This document shows, piece after piece, positions 27,266-34,250 of a DNA stretch of 36,766 nt. Made by a program: the position numbers and the translations under genes. The notes under the pieces are model-generated. The model was not told the DNA's origin, did no database searches, and saw nothing but the letters and a program-made list of their open reading frames with translations. How positions within the stretch are numbered: the first letter of the stretch is position 1; the number at the start of each line of letters is the position of its first letter. This DNA comes from Bacteroidales bacterium. Its GTDB lineage: Bacteria; Bacteroidota; Bacteroidia; Bacteroidales; PUMT01. Location: positions 1-36,766 of the forward strand of contig SLJO01000214.1 of the NCBI GenBank assembly GCA_007135095.1. Direction: 5' to 3'.

Positions 27266-28288
27266 CTAATTAGAGGCCTGGAAACTGGCCCAGGCAGAAC
27301 CGTCAAATCGGGAAACGCCATTATCGGTTCCGAACCAAAGATTTCCCTGATGATCAATGGCAATACTAAGCACATTATTGCTCACCAGGCCATCATCGGT
27401 GGTGTAGTTTGTCCAGCTCGCGCCGTCAAAAGAGGAAACCCCGCCTTTTGTGCCAAACCAGATGTTGCCGGTTAAATCCTTGTTTATACTTTGGACATAA
27501 TTATTCACCAGTCCGTCCGATTCAAAATATTGTGTCCAGTTGATCCTGGCATCTATACCCGTATGTCTGACCAGACCCTCGTCAGATCCGAACCACTGGT
27601 CAGAACCATCGGCATATACGGCCAGGATATTTCTGGAAGGCAGCATGCTGTATGGATGATCATACGGGGAAGCGCCTGTTATAGCGTCCGTCTCCCCGGT
27701 AACCATCCTTGCAATACCACCCCCGTGAGTGCCGATATAAACAGTATCGTTGGAATAGTCAATGGCAGTGATCCTGTTGTTCCTGAAAAAATCGTCTGTA
27801 TAATGCCTGTTCAGGTTAATAACCGGCCACTGGTCTTCCCTGAGGGCAGAAAGGCCTTCATTGGTTCCAAACCAGCGTATGTTCCTGTCGTCTATCCTGA
27901 CCACGAATACGCTGTCGCCGGCAAGTCCCGGGTGATCCGGAACGATCCGGGTGTCGTCACTGGCATATACAGATGCCTCGTAAGCAGCATCGACCGGGTG
28001 TAAAAGCAAACTGATTCCCTGGTTGGTTCCAAGCCATAATATTGCTTCATCTGGCAATTGTTCGAGGTCAAGATCATGGATCAATTCAGTGGTAACTGTT
28101 GTCCAGTTATCACCATCATACACGGATAAACCTTTATCGGTTGCGAAATATATTTTGCCGTCTTCTGCAGCATAAATAGAGCTTACATAATTACCCGGCA
28201 ATGCTTCAATTACTTTGCCGGAGTCATTAATGTACGCCTGAAGAAGAAATATAGCTGCAAAAGCCAGCAAGGAGATAACTCTTTTCAT
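27266..28288 (-). CDS. Stand-alone Reg_prop beta-propeller protein
   Basis: This 340-residue exported protein has a signal peptide (MKRVISLLAFAAIFLLQAY). It consists almost wholly of two-component-regulator-propeller repeats, such as KIYFATDKGLSVYDGDNW, ILWLGTNQGIS, IRWFGTNEGLSAL, NIWFGTKGGVSSFDG and NLWFGTDNGVSRFDG. It ends at the last blade, with no Y_Y_Y domain, membrane helix, kinase or HTH. It is therefore a sensor propeller without an output, perhaps a periplasmic ligand-binding protein. It lies 50 nt downstream of the aldo/keto reductase gene on the same strand and is probably in its operon. The stop is clean and what follows is a convergent gene, so this does not look like a truncated regulator. 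Confidence 0.75.
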   Translation of the reverse strand: MKRVISLLAFAAIFLLQAYINDSGKVIEALPGNYVSSIYAAEDGKIYFATDKGLSVYDGDNWTTVTTELIHDLDLEQLPDEAILWLGTNQGISLLLHPVDAAYEASVYASDDTRIVPDHPGLAGDSVFVVRIDDRNIRWFGTNEGLSALREDQWPVINLNRHYTDDFFRNNRITAIDYSNDTVYIGTHGGGIARMVTGETDAITGASPYDHPYSMLPSRNILAVYADGSDQWFGSDEGLVRHTGIDARINWTQYFESDGLVNNYVQSINKDLTGNIWFGTKGGVSSFDGASWTNYTTDDGLVSNNVLSIAIDHQGNLWFGTDNGVSRFDGSAWASFQASN

Positions 28289-28338
28289 GATAATTTTAAT
28301 TTTTAATTTAATACCTTATATGGTTCTGCGCAAAGTGA

Positions 28339-29244
28339 TTAACTCCTTGAAATGCGCATTACCCGCTCTATGTTGTCGTCTACCTCATATCTGCTTTCCA
28401 GTCCCAGGGTCATGCTGTCAACATTTCCGCTTTTAATGACGTAATTAAGGGATGCTTCACGCTCATCATCCGCCACCATCTGGCCACATCCAAAGACTTT
28501 CATGCCGATCACCCCTTTACCGTTATCGTGAGCCCTTTTAAGGACCGGCATTATTACCTCCGGCGATCCTTCCATGCGAGGCCCCTTATTGTTTATCTGT
28601 GCAAGAAGTACTTCCACCCAGGGATGTTCCGCAGCAAGTTTTGTGGCACCCAGATCATGGCAGGAAACGCCAACTGTTGTGATAATTCCCCGTTGTTGTG
28701 CTTTGGAAACTGCATCCATATAATATTTGTATTTCTCCGGCCAGGCATCAGTACCCAATGCATGAAGAAGCATAATATCAATGTAATCGGTTTGCAGATC
28801 CTTGCGGAATCTGTCAAGGCTTTTTTCAAAGGGTTCGGTTTCATACCAGTCCTCCTTATCTGTAACCATTACTTTCGTGAGAACGGTGACCTTCTCCCTG
28901 GGAAGCTCCTTTAAGGCTTCTCCGGTAAATTCGTGAGTGCCGTACATATCAGCAGTTTCAATAAACCGGATTCCTCTATCATAGCAATACCTTGCAAGAT
29001 CCACAAATCCCTTTTTACCCAGCTTTCTTTGGTTTGAATCGTGCCGCCAGCCAAAGGTGCCGGTGCCAAAAGCTATACGAGGGACTTTAATCCCGGTTCT
29101 GCCAAGATCAACCATATCAACCATAGTGTCATTCCCGGAAAGGGGGCTATAGGAAGAAAAGCCTGCAACAGACCCCAGTGCGGTTAGTCCGGCCATTCCG
29201 GCCGCACCCTTGCGGATAAACCTTCTGCGCGAAATTTTTTTCAT
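28339..29244 (-). CDS. Tat-exported aldo/keto reductase (first copy)
   Basis: This 301-residue protein has a twin-arginine signal (SRRRFIRKGAAGMAGLTALG) followed by an aldo/keto reductase barrel. The catalytic tetrad is visible: D and Y in FIETADMYGTHEFTG, K in TVLTKV, and H in IMLLHALG. It should use NAD(P)H or NAD(P)+ to interconvert a carbonyl and an alcohol, here possibly on a sugar in the periplasm, carried across the membrane folded with its cofactor. The source of periplasmic NAD(P) is not evident. It is 50 nt upstream of the Reg_prop gene. A CAAAACAG/CTGTTTTG dyad overlaps its proposed -33 element. Confidence 0.8.
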   Translation of the reverse strand: MKKISRRRFIRKGAAGMAGLTALGSVAGFSSYSPLSGNDTMVDMVDLGRTGIKVPRIAFGTGTFGWRHDSNQRKLGKKGFVDLARYCYDRGIRFIETADMYGTHEFTGEALKELPREKVTVLTKVMVTDKEDWYETEPFEKSLDRFRKDLQTDYIDIMLLHALGTDAWPEKYKYYMDAVSKAQQRGIITTVGVSCHDLGATKLAAEHPWVEVLLAQINNKGPRMEGSPEVIMPVLKRAHDNGKGVIGMKVFGCGQMVADDEREASLNYVIKSGNVDSMTLGLESRYEVDDNIERVMRISRS

Positions 29245-29258
29245 TCTGGCTAAAGTTT

Positions 29259-29288
29259 CAAAAATCCGAATTTGTTATTTATAATCAA
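29259..29288 (-). promoter_or_regulatory. Possible promoter of the aldo/keto reductase operon
   Basis: On the minus strand, TTG (29288-29286), 19 nt, then GATTTTTG (29266-29259), one mismatch from TAnnTTTG. The leader would be only about 8 nt, which lowers confidence. Confidence 0.3.
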
Positions 29289-29309
29289 AACAGATAGGGA
29301 GCTGTTTTG
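29286..29309. promoter_or_regulatory. Dyad CAAAACAG-N8-CTGTTTTG, possible operator
   Basis: A perfect 8-bp inverted repeat with an 8-nt centre overlaps the proposed -33 element of the aldo/keto reductase promoter, 42 nt upstream of the start. Size and placement suit a dimeric repressor site, but a hairpin in the upstream gene's 3' region is possible. Confidence 0.35.
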
Positions 29310-29355
29310 TTTATCCGGAAATGAAAAAAGGAATATCAGCACGGGGAAAATGAAA

Positions 29356-29386
29356 GTATCCTGCCGGGAAACTTCCGGCAGGATAC
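29356..29386 (-). terminator. Terminator hairpin of the SelA-like gene
   Basis: GTATCCTGCCGG and CCGGCAGGATAC form a perfect 12-bp stem with a 7-nt loop, 34 nt beyond the minus-strand stop. On that strand it is followed by TTTCATTTT. Confidence 0.75.
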
Positions 29387-29419
29387 GAAAAAGCTTAGTG
29401 AAGACTAAAACCGAGATTA

Positions 29420-30634
29420 TCAAACGTAAACGGCTTGTTCCAGAATTTCTTTGATACGTCCTGCTACTATATCAACCCATTCGGGTTTCAGCAAGATTAC
29501 CTGTATGTTCAGTGCTCCGTCCCTGCTGCCGGCATGGATGCTAGGAGTACCGGTTCTTAATGCCCCTGCTGCATCCTGCGGTGTAATCCTGACCCTGCCC
29601 TGATCCCAGGATATGTCCATCGAAGGAAAGGCATTTGCCACCCCGGCAGGCAATACTGTCTCGCATGTTAATGTGGGTATGCCTGCCAGGCGGTCACCAA
29701 TATATGTGATCCGGTCGAGCCATTCCTGCCATTCTTTTTCATGATCCTTTTCCAGGTAGGCTTTAAGGGCTGCATACATGCCGAATATTTCTTCCTTATT
29801 CACTTTCATGCCCCTTCCGATTGAGTCGCCGTAGGGATTGTTGTTGAGCTTGGCCGCTTCAATCAGGTCTTTTCGCCCGAAAAGCAAACCAGCACTCTGG
29901 GGGCCATGCAGCATTTTGCCTCCCGAAAATGTTACCAGGTCGAATCCCATTTCCTGGTATTTGAAAAGGTTCTCAACCGGAGGCACATCGGCTGCGGCAT
30001 CATTTAATGTTGGAATATTGTGTTTCCTGGCTATTGCAACAAAATCTTCATGACTGATGCTGTGAGATCTGGCGGCATTGAAAAAAAATGCCATCACTGT
30101 ATTAGAATTAATGGCCTGTTCCATCTCAGCAGGCCCCTCAACTTCCACAAGGGTTACGCCGCAATTGCGGATCTGATGGTCAAAGCCAAGCCTGTGTGTC
30201 TTTTGAATAATAACCTCAGGACGGGGCCCGGGAAGATTTGGAAGAAGCCGTATCTTTTCACGGTCAGTGCCTGTTATCGTTGCGGCAGTAGCTAATGTCA
30301 TGGCCCCGGCCGCACCGGAAGTTACCATTGCGGCCTCGCACCTGAGCATTTCAGCGATTTTTTCTCCTGCCTTATCCTGCAATTCAAACATATCAACAAA
30401 TTGCTCAGAGGTCTGGTTGATGGCCTCCATTACTTCAGGCAGCATCAGGGAACCAGACAAGATGGTGATTGTTCCCCGGCAATTAATAACGGGTGTAACA
30501 TCCAGTTCCTTGAAAAGATCCCGCTTCTCAGCAGCATGGCCTGTCGTACATGAACCAATGGGAAGCGTACTGCCTATAGCCGCTCCGGCCAGCGGCAAAA
30601 CTGATAATTTTTTAATGGCATCTCTGCGTTTCAT
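29420..30634 (-). CDS. Tat-exported SelA/DgaE-like PLP enzyme (lipoprotein)
   Basis: This 404-residue protein is a fold-type I PLP enzyme of the group that contains selenocysteine synthase SelA and D-glucosaminate-6-phosphate ammonia-lyase DgaE. The expected PLP lysine is K240 in TFSGGKMLHGPQSAG, and PTLNDAAADVPP supplies the cofactor-binding aspartate region. It opens with VINCRGTITILSG and SGAAGAMTLATAA, as in that family. Unlike typical members it carries a twin-arginine signal with a lipobox cysteine (MKRRDAIKK to LPIGSC, C29), so it is probably a periplasmic lipoprotein. A role in beta-elimination on an amino-sugar acid is an inference. It has its own promoter and terminator. Confidence 0.8.
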   Translation of the reverse strand: MKRRDAIKKLSVLPLAGAAIGSTLPIGSCTTGHAAEKRDLFKELDVTPVINCRGTITILSGSLMLPEVMEAINQTSEQFVDMFELQDKAGEKIAEMLRCEAAMVTSGAAGAMTLATAATITGTDREKIRLLPNLPGPRPEVIIQKTHRLGFDHQIRNCGVTLVEVEGPAEMEQAINSNTVMAFFFNAARSHSISHEDFVAIARKHNIPTLNDAAADVPPVENLFKYQEMGFDLVTFSGGKMLHGPQSAGLLFGRKDLIEAAKLNNNPYGDSIGRGMKVNKEEIFGMYAALKAYLEKDHEKEWQEWLDRITYIGDRLAGIPTLTCETVLPAGVANAFPSMDISWDQGRVRITPQDAAGALRTGTPSIHAGSRDGALNIQVILLKPEWVDIVAGRIKEILEQAVYV

Positions 30635-30686
30635 AAAGCTTGATTTTAGTTTTGGTTATCCTCTCTTTGTTATAATTGATAATGAA

Positions 30687-30716
30687 CCAAGATATAAAAA
30701 ACCCGGTTTATCTCAA
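30687..30716 (-). promoter_or_regulatory. Promoter of the SelA-like gene
   Basis: On the minus strand, TTG (30716-30714), a 19-nt spacer, then TATCTTGG (30694-30687), one mismatch from TAnnTTTG. Transcription would start about 46 nt before the ATG. Confidence 0.5.
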
Positions 30717-30747
30717 ATAAATTTGCCGGCATACTGCCCTTGCACGC

Positions 30748-30768
30748 TTGCCAGGGTCAGGCTGGCAA
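30748..30768. repeat. Palindrome TTGCCAG-N7-CTGGCAA in the divergent spacer
   Basis: A perfect 7-bp dyad with a 7-nt centre lies in the 371-nt divergent gap (30635-31005), just upstream of the SelA-like promoter. It could be an operator for one or both genes. Apart from the two promoters I see nothing else in this gap. Confidence 0.35.
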
Positions 30769-30880
30769 ATGGTTTGTCATGGTTTTGATATTTTTCTCTT
30801 ATTATAACGGAATTAACCGTCAGTTTAGCTATCTTTATCTGCGGGTTTAACCCTGTGACGGTGATTATTTTTCATTCACC

Positions 30881-30910
30881 CTGCAGTGAAATTACGTATT
30901 TCTATATTTG
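30881..30910 (+). promoter_or_regulatory. Promoter of the second aldo/keto reductase gene
   Basis: TATATTTG at 30903-30910 is an exact TAnnTTTG match; CTG at 30881-30883, 19 nt upstream, is a near match to TTG. The leader would be about 90 nt. Confidence 0.5.
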
Positions 30911-31005
30911 TTGCCGGGAGCGGGCTGCCAGGAACATAAATGAGTTGCAGTCCCTGGCATTATAAGAGCACTTATTTTTAAAATAAATATTAATCTCTAC
31001 ATGCT

Positions 31006-32064
31006 ATGGGAATGAACAACATCAATCGCAGAAAGTTTCTTGGTACAGGGTTGGCTGCCGCAGCCACTGTTACCATGGGGTCATCATTTGCTTCTGAATT
31101 AAAGCCTGCATCACCGGTAAAGGATAAAAATAAAAATCCTTTCAATGAAAGGACGTATAACGCAATGCCTACCAAATCGTTTGGGCAGACCGGCTTTAAG
31201 GTTGGTATTTTAAGCCTTGGCGGGCAGGCAACAATTGAGATGCAGGGCACCGAAGAGGAGTCCGAGAGAATTATCAACCGCGCCCTTGACCTTGGCATAA
31301 ATTACATCGACACTGCCGCCTCATACGGGCGCGGACAAAGTCAACTCAACATCGGCCGGGTAATGAAGACACGTCGCAGCGAAGTGTGGCTATCCTCAAA
31401 GACACATGACCGTACTTACGACGGATCTATGCGCCTGCTGGAGGAAAGCTTAACCAATCTGCAAACTGACCATCTGGATACCTGGCAACTGCATAATATC
31501 CAGACCAAAGATCAGTTGGATCAGGTCTTTGCAAATAACGGAGCCATTAAGGCCCTGGAAAGGGCAAAAGAGCAAGGCATGGTTCGTACCATTGGGATTA
31601 CCGGGCATTATGAGCCGCTGGTTCTTGCAGATGCCATTGATATGTATCCATTTGACCTGATTTTGCTTGCTGTTAACGCTGCAGATGTTCATTACCTGAG
31701 CTTTAAAAACTACCTGCTTCCCCAGGCTCAGAGAAAAGGGTTAGCAATAGTAGGGATGAAAGTTGCTACCCGCGGACTGATGCTTTCAAGCTGGACCCCG
31801 CCACCCCTTGAGGAGCAATCGCCACGTATGGCAACATCCAAACCTGGCTCAGTAACCATCAGGGAAGCATTAACCTATAATATGAGTCTGCCTGTCAGCA
31901 CCACGATTATTGGAGTTGACAATGTGGCCCAGATTGAAGAGGATGTTAAAATTGCATCTGAGTTTTCACCCCTGTGCGATGAAGAAATGAAGGCAATTGA
32001 ATTTAAAACTTTGCCAACAGTGAGACAAGGCCTGTATTTTCGCCGGTGGGAACTCGGAGCATAA
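31006..32064 (+). CDS. Tat-exported aldo/keto reductase (second copy)
   Basis: This 352-residue protein has a twin-arginine signal (NRRKFLGTGLAAAATVTMG) and an aldo/keto reductase barrel. The tetrad residues appear as D and Y in INYIDTAASYGRG, K in WLSSKTHD, and H in DTWQLHNI. It diverges in sequence from the reductase at 28339 and is longer at both ends, so the two are not a recent duplication. It is divergently transcribed from the SelA-like gene and followed by a convergent Gfo/Idh gene, so it forms its own unit. The substrate is unknown; a periplasmic sugar carbonyl is plausible from the neighbours. Confidence 0.8.
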   Translation: MGMNNINRRKFLGTGLAAAATVTMGSSFASELKPASPVKDKNKNPFNERTYNAMPTKSFGQTGFKVGILSLGGQATIEMQGTEEESERIINRALDLGINYIDTAASYGRGQSQLNIGRVMKTRRSEVWLSSKTHDRTYDGSMRLLEESLTNLQTDHLDTWQLHNIQTKDQLDQVFANNGAIKALERAKEQGMVRTIGITGHYEPLVLADAIDMYPFDLILLAVNAADVHYLSFKNYLLPQAQRKGLAIVGMKVATRGLMLSSWTPPPLEEQSPRMATSKPGSVTIREALTYNMSLPVSTTIIGVDNVAQIEEDVKIASEFSPLCDEEMKAIEFKTLPTVRQGLYFRRWELGA

Positions 32065-32251
32065 GGACCACGAGGGTTTGCAGATAAACCAGGATCAACT
32101 CTACTGATGGAGAGAACTTTTAAGAAAAGCGGGTTTACTCGAGCACCTTGATTCATCAGCAAGGGCTGCTTTTATGGGAAAGTATTGCAGACATGGGGAT
32201 GTTTTCGCTCTCCCGGAGTTATTCCCGGGTTTGCATTAAATCGGGTTTGCA

Positions 32252-33583
32252 TTAAACATTGTAGGGTTCCCTTAATTCACGGTGAAAATGCTTTTTCTCC
32301 AAACCGGGGTAATTGACAATTTTTCTGTTTACAGCATCCCATACGATTTTATCTTTTCCTGAGCGGATCAGGACATTTCCCATATGGCTGATACAGTCTG
32401 AAAGAATCGCTTCATCCAGCGGACTGAAAGGCTCAATCTCGCCTTTTATCGTTCTAATGAAATTATAACCGTGACGGTTATTTTCACCATAAACCTCCAG
32501 ATTCAATTCTTTGTGCAGCTCAGGTATATCTGAGGAGGCCGTACCTCTTCCGAGACCTATCCAGCCTTTGGTGCCATAAAAAATCGTACCGTTGCTGTCA
32601 CTCAATTTCTGCACCATATCCTCTGCATAATTGGTGCTTACAAAATGAACTTTCAGGCCATTATCGTATATAATATTAATATCCCAATAGTGAATTGTAT
32701 CGAGAAGCTGGCCTTCAGGGAAAAAGGTACCCGAACCCGTGAAAGTTCCCGTGCCGGCCATTTTTTTCTTAGCTCCCCAGACTGCCAGATCAAGCGGATG
32801 AGCACCCCAGCCTGCGATATACCCTATCGCATAGTCATAAATATGGAATAATCCGGTGTTTGCAACTCTTGCCTGACTGTAGGGTTTATAAGGTGCCGGA
32901 CCAAGCCACCTGTCATAGTCCAGTCCGCGGGGAGGTTCTTCACTTATTGAAGGGGCTGTCAGCTGATCTGAACCGGGGGGCGCCCAGATATCAATTTTTT
33001 CAATATCTCCTATCTTGCCGGAGTTTATCATCTCAATACCCTTCCTTACATGAACCAGGGATCTTTGCTGTGTGCCATAATGAAAAACAAGCCGCTTCTC
33101 TTTAATGATTTTCTCCAGTTCAATCATATTGTCCAGACTAAGGCCCAGGGGTTTCTCAAGGAAGATATGCTTGCCGGCACGTGCAGCTTTGATTGCCATA
33201 GGGAGATGCCAGTGATCTCCGGTAGAAATATGTACGGCATCAATATCCTTTCTGTGCAGTATCTCCTCATAATTAACATAAGGCTTACAGACAATATTTT
33301 CCTGGTAGTTTTCCCTGTAATAATCTGAGATATGATTTGCCAGGTCCTCACGCCGGTCAGTCCAGGCATCACAGGTTGCTACCGACCGGCAATCAGGGAC
33401 GGGTAAAAAATAGTTCCTTGTTGTTGATGCACCCCTGGAGCCGACACCAATATGGGCTATCAGAATATGATCATTTGGCCTTTTTGAGCACGATGACAGT
33501 ATTGCAGGCATGGCAATGGTTCCAGCCGAAGCATAAGCCATTTTTCTTACGAAATTACGCCTGCTTTTATGTTTTAAACCCAT
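32252..33583 (-). CDS. Tat-exported Gfo/Idh/MocA oxidoreductase (lipoprotein)
   Basis: This 443-residue protein is a Gfo/Idh/MocA-family sugar oxidoreductase. It has the Rossmann start ILIAHIGVGSRGAST, the STGDHWH strand, the hallmark GKHIFLEKPLG, and a C-terminal alpha/beta substrate domain (GWGAHPLDLAVWG). A twin-arginine signal (SRRNFVRKMAYASAG) ends in a lipobox (AILSSC, C32), so it should be a folded, NAD(P)-loaded periplasmic lipoprotein. Family members oxidise or reduce sugars and inositols, some forming 3-keto sugars. It is 24 nt downstream of a small membrane-protein gene and shares its promoter. Confidence 0.85.
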   Translation of the reverse strand: MGLKHKSRRNFVRKMAYASAGTIAMPAILSSCSKRPNDHILIAHIGVGSRGASTTRNYFLPVPDCRSVATCDAWTDRREDLANHISDYYRENYQENIVCKPYVNYEEILHRKDIDAVHISTGDHWHLPMAIKAARAGKHIFLEKPLGLSLDNMIELEKIIKEKRLVFHYGTQQRSLVHVRKGIEMINSGKIGDIEKIDIWAPPGSDQLTAPSISEEPPRGLDYDRWLGPAPYKPYSQARVANTGLFHIYDYAIGYIAGWGAHPLDLAVWGAKKKMAGTGTFTGSGTFFPEGQLLDTIHYWDINIIYDNGLKVHFVSTNYAEDMVQKLSDSNGTIFYGTKGWIGLGRGTASSDIPELHKELNLEVYGENNRHGYNFIRTIKGEIEPFSPLDEAILSDCISHMGNVLIRSGKDKIVWDAVNRKIVNYPGLEKKHFHRELREPYNV

Positions 33584-33607
33584 TGCCGGTTAGTTTATTT
33601 ATCCTGC

Positions 33608-33889
33608 TCAATTACTGCTCTGCCGGGATAATGTGCTGTTTTTTCTTTTTCTGATAATATACAGTCCCAATGCTGCAAGTACTATCAGACCTGCAATAAT
33701 AATCAGCACCATATTACCGGGTCCTGAACTTCTCATGATGGCATCGGCCATAAAATCCTGTTCAAGGTAGGTGCTGTCCGGAGCTTCCATGTTTTCAATG
33801 AACATGCCTCCTTCCTGTGCCATTAAGTTAAATGGCAGCCATATTAAACCAGTAACCATTGAAGCAATAAACGATTTAATCGATCTCAT
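33608..33889 (-). CDS. Small single-span membrane protein
   Basis: This 93-residue protein has a signal-like N-terminus (SFIASMVTGLIWLPFNLMAQ), a short acidic segment (ENMEAPDSTYLEQDF), one long hydrophobic helix (NMVLIIIAGLIVLAALGLYII) and a basic tail RKRK. I recognise no family. The layout resembles a surface-sorting tag or a small anchor protein. It is the first gene of an operon with the Gfo/Idh gene 24 nt downstream, and it has its own promoter match, which supports it being real. A role as partner or anchor of that enzyme is speculation. Confidence 0.6.
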   Translation of the reverse strand: MRSIKSFIASMVTGLIWLPFNLMAQEGGMFIENMEAPDSTYLEQDFMADAIMRSSGPGNMVLIIIAGLIVLAALGLYIIRKRKNSTLSRQSSN

Positions 33890-34043
33890 TTTTAATAAAC
33901 TTTAGTTTATCTTTAATCTGTGTCCTTTCGATTTTTTCCTTTACCTCCCTGTAAGCATTTCTGCAGGCTGGCAGGCGGGATTTAAAAAGCTCAATTCTTC
34001 GGATCGCTTTTCAGAGCCCGCTAAAGCAATGTGTCGCCGACCC

Positions 34044-34075
34044 CAAAAATAGTTTAATTAATTCAGAAAACCCAA
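34044..34075 (-). promoter_or_regulatory. Promoter of the small membrane protein / Gfo-Idh operon
   Basis: On the minus strand, TTG (34075-34073), a 21-nt spacer, then TATTTTTG (34051-34044), a full match to the Bacteroidota consensus. The leader would be about 148 nt. Confidence 0.6.
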
Positions 34076-34150
34076 TGTAAGCAGACTTATCCTGCCGCCT
34101 TACCAAGATAGCAACCAGATTTTTCCTGTGATAAAAAGGTTCTCATTTTA

Positions 34151-34173
34151 CCTGCCCGCTGGCAGGGATTTTT
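34151..34173. terminator. Hairpin CCTGCC-CGCT-GGCAGG with T run
   Basis: A 6-bp GC-rich stem with a 4-nt loop is followed by GATTTTTT on the + strand, although the nearest gene to end here, ThuA, is on the minus strand, where the T run is less clear. It may be the ThuA terminator or part of the palindrome family seen elsewhere. Confidence 0.4.
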
Positions 34174-34250
34174 TCAGGGTAGTAAAGCAATGTCCGATTT
34201 GCCGGTCTCGTATTTCTGAATTCTTGTAACAGTCAGGCGTGATATCGGAA

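Larger units (their letters stand above)
33890..34250. other. 361-nt gap with promoter and duplicated motifs
   Basis: Between the ThuA gene and the small membrane-protein gene lie a promoter, a GC-rich palindrome at 34151, and two motif pairs in the same order. GCTGGCAGG...GATTT followed by TAAAGCAATGT occurs at 33967-34032 and again at 34159-34193. An AT-rich palindrome (ATAAACT/AGTTTAT) sits directly before the start codon. No gene is visible. Confidence 0.4.

Noticed and set aside
27491-28003. 170-residue + ORF
   Set aside because: It is antisense to the Reg_prop repeats; repeated codons on the other strand keep it open.
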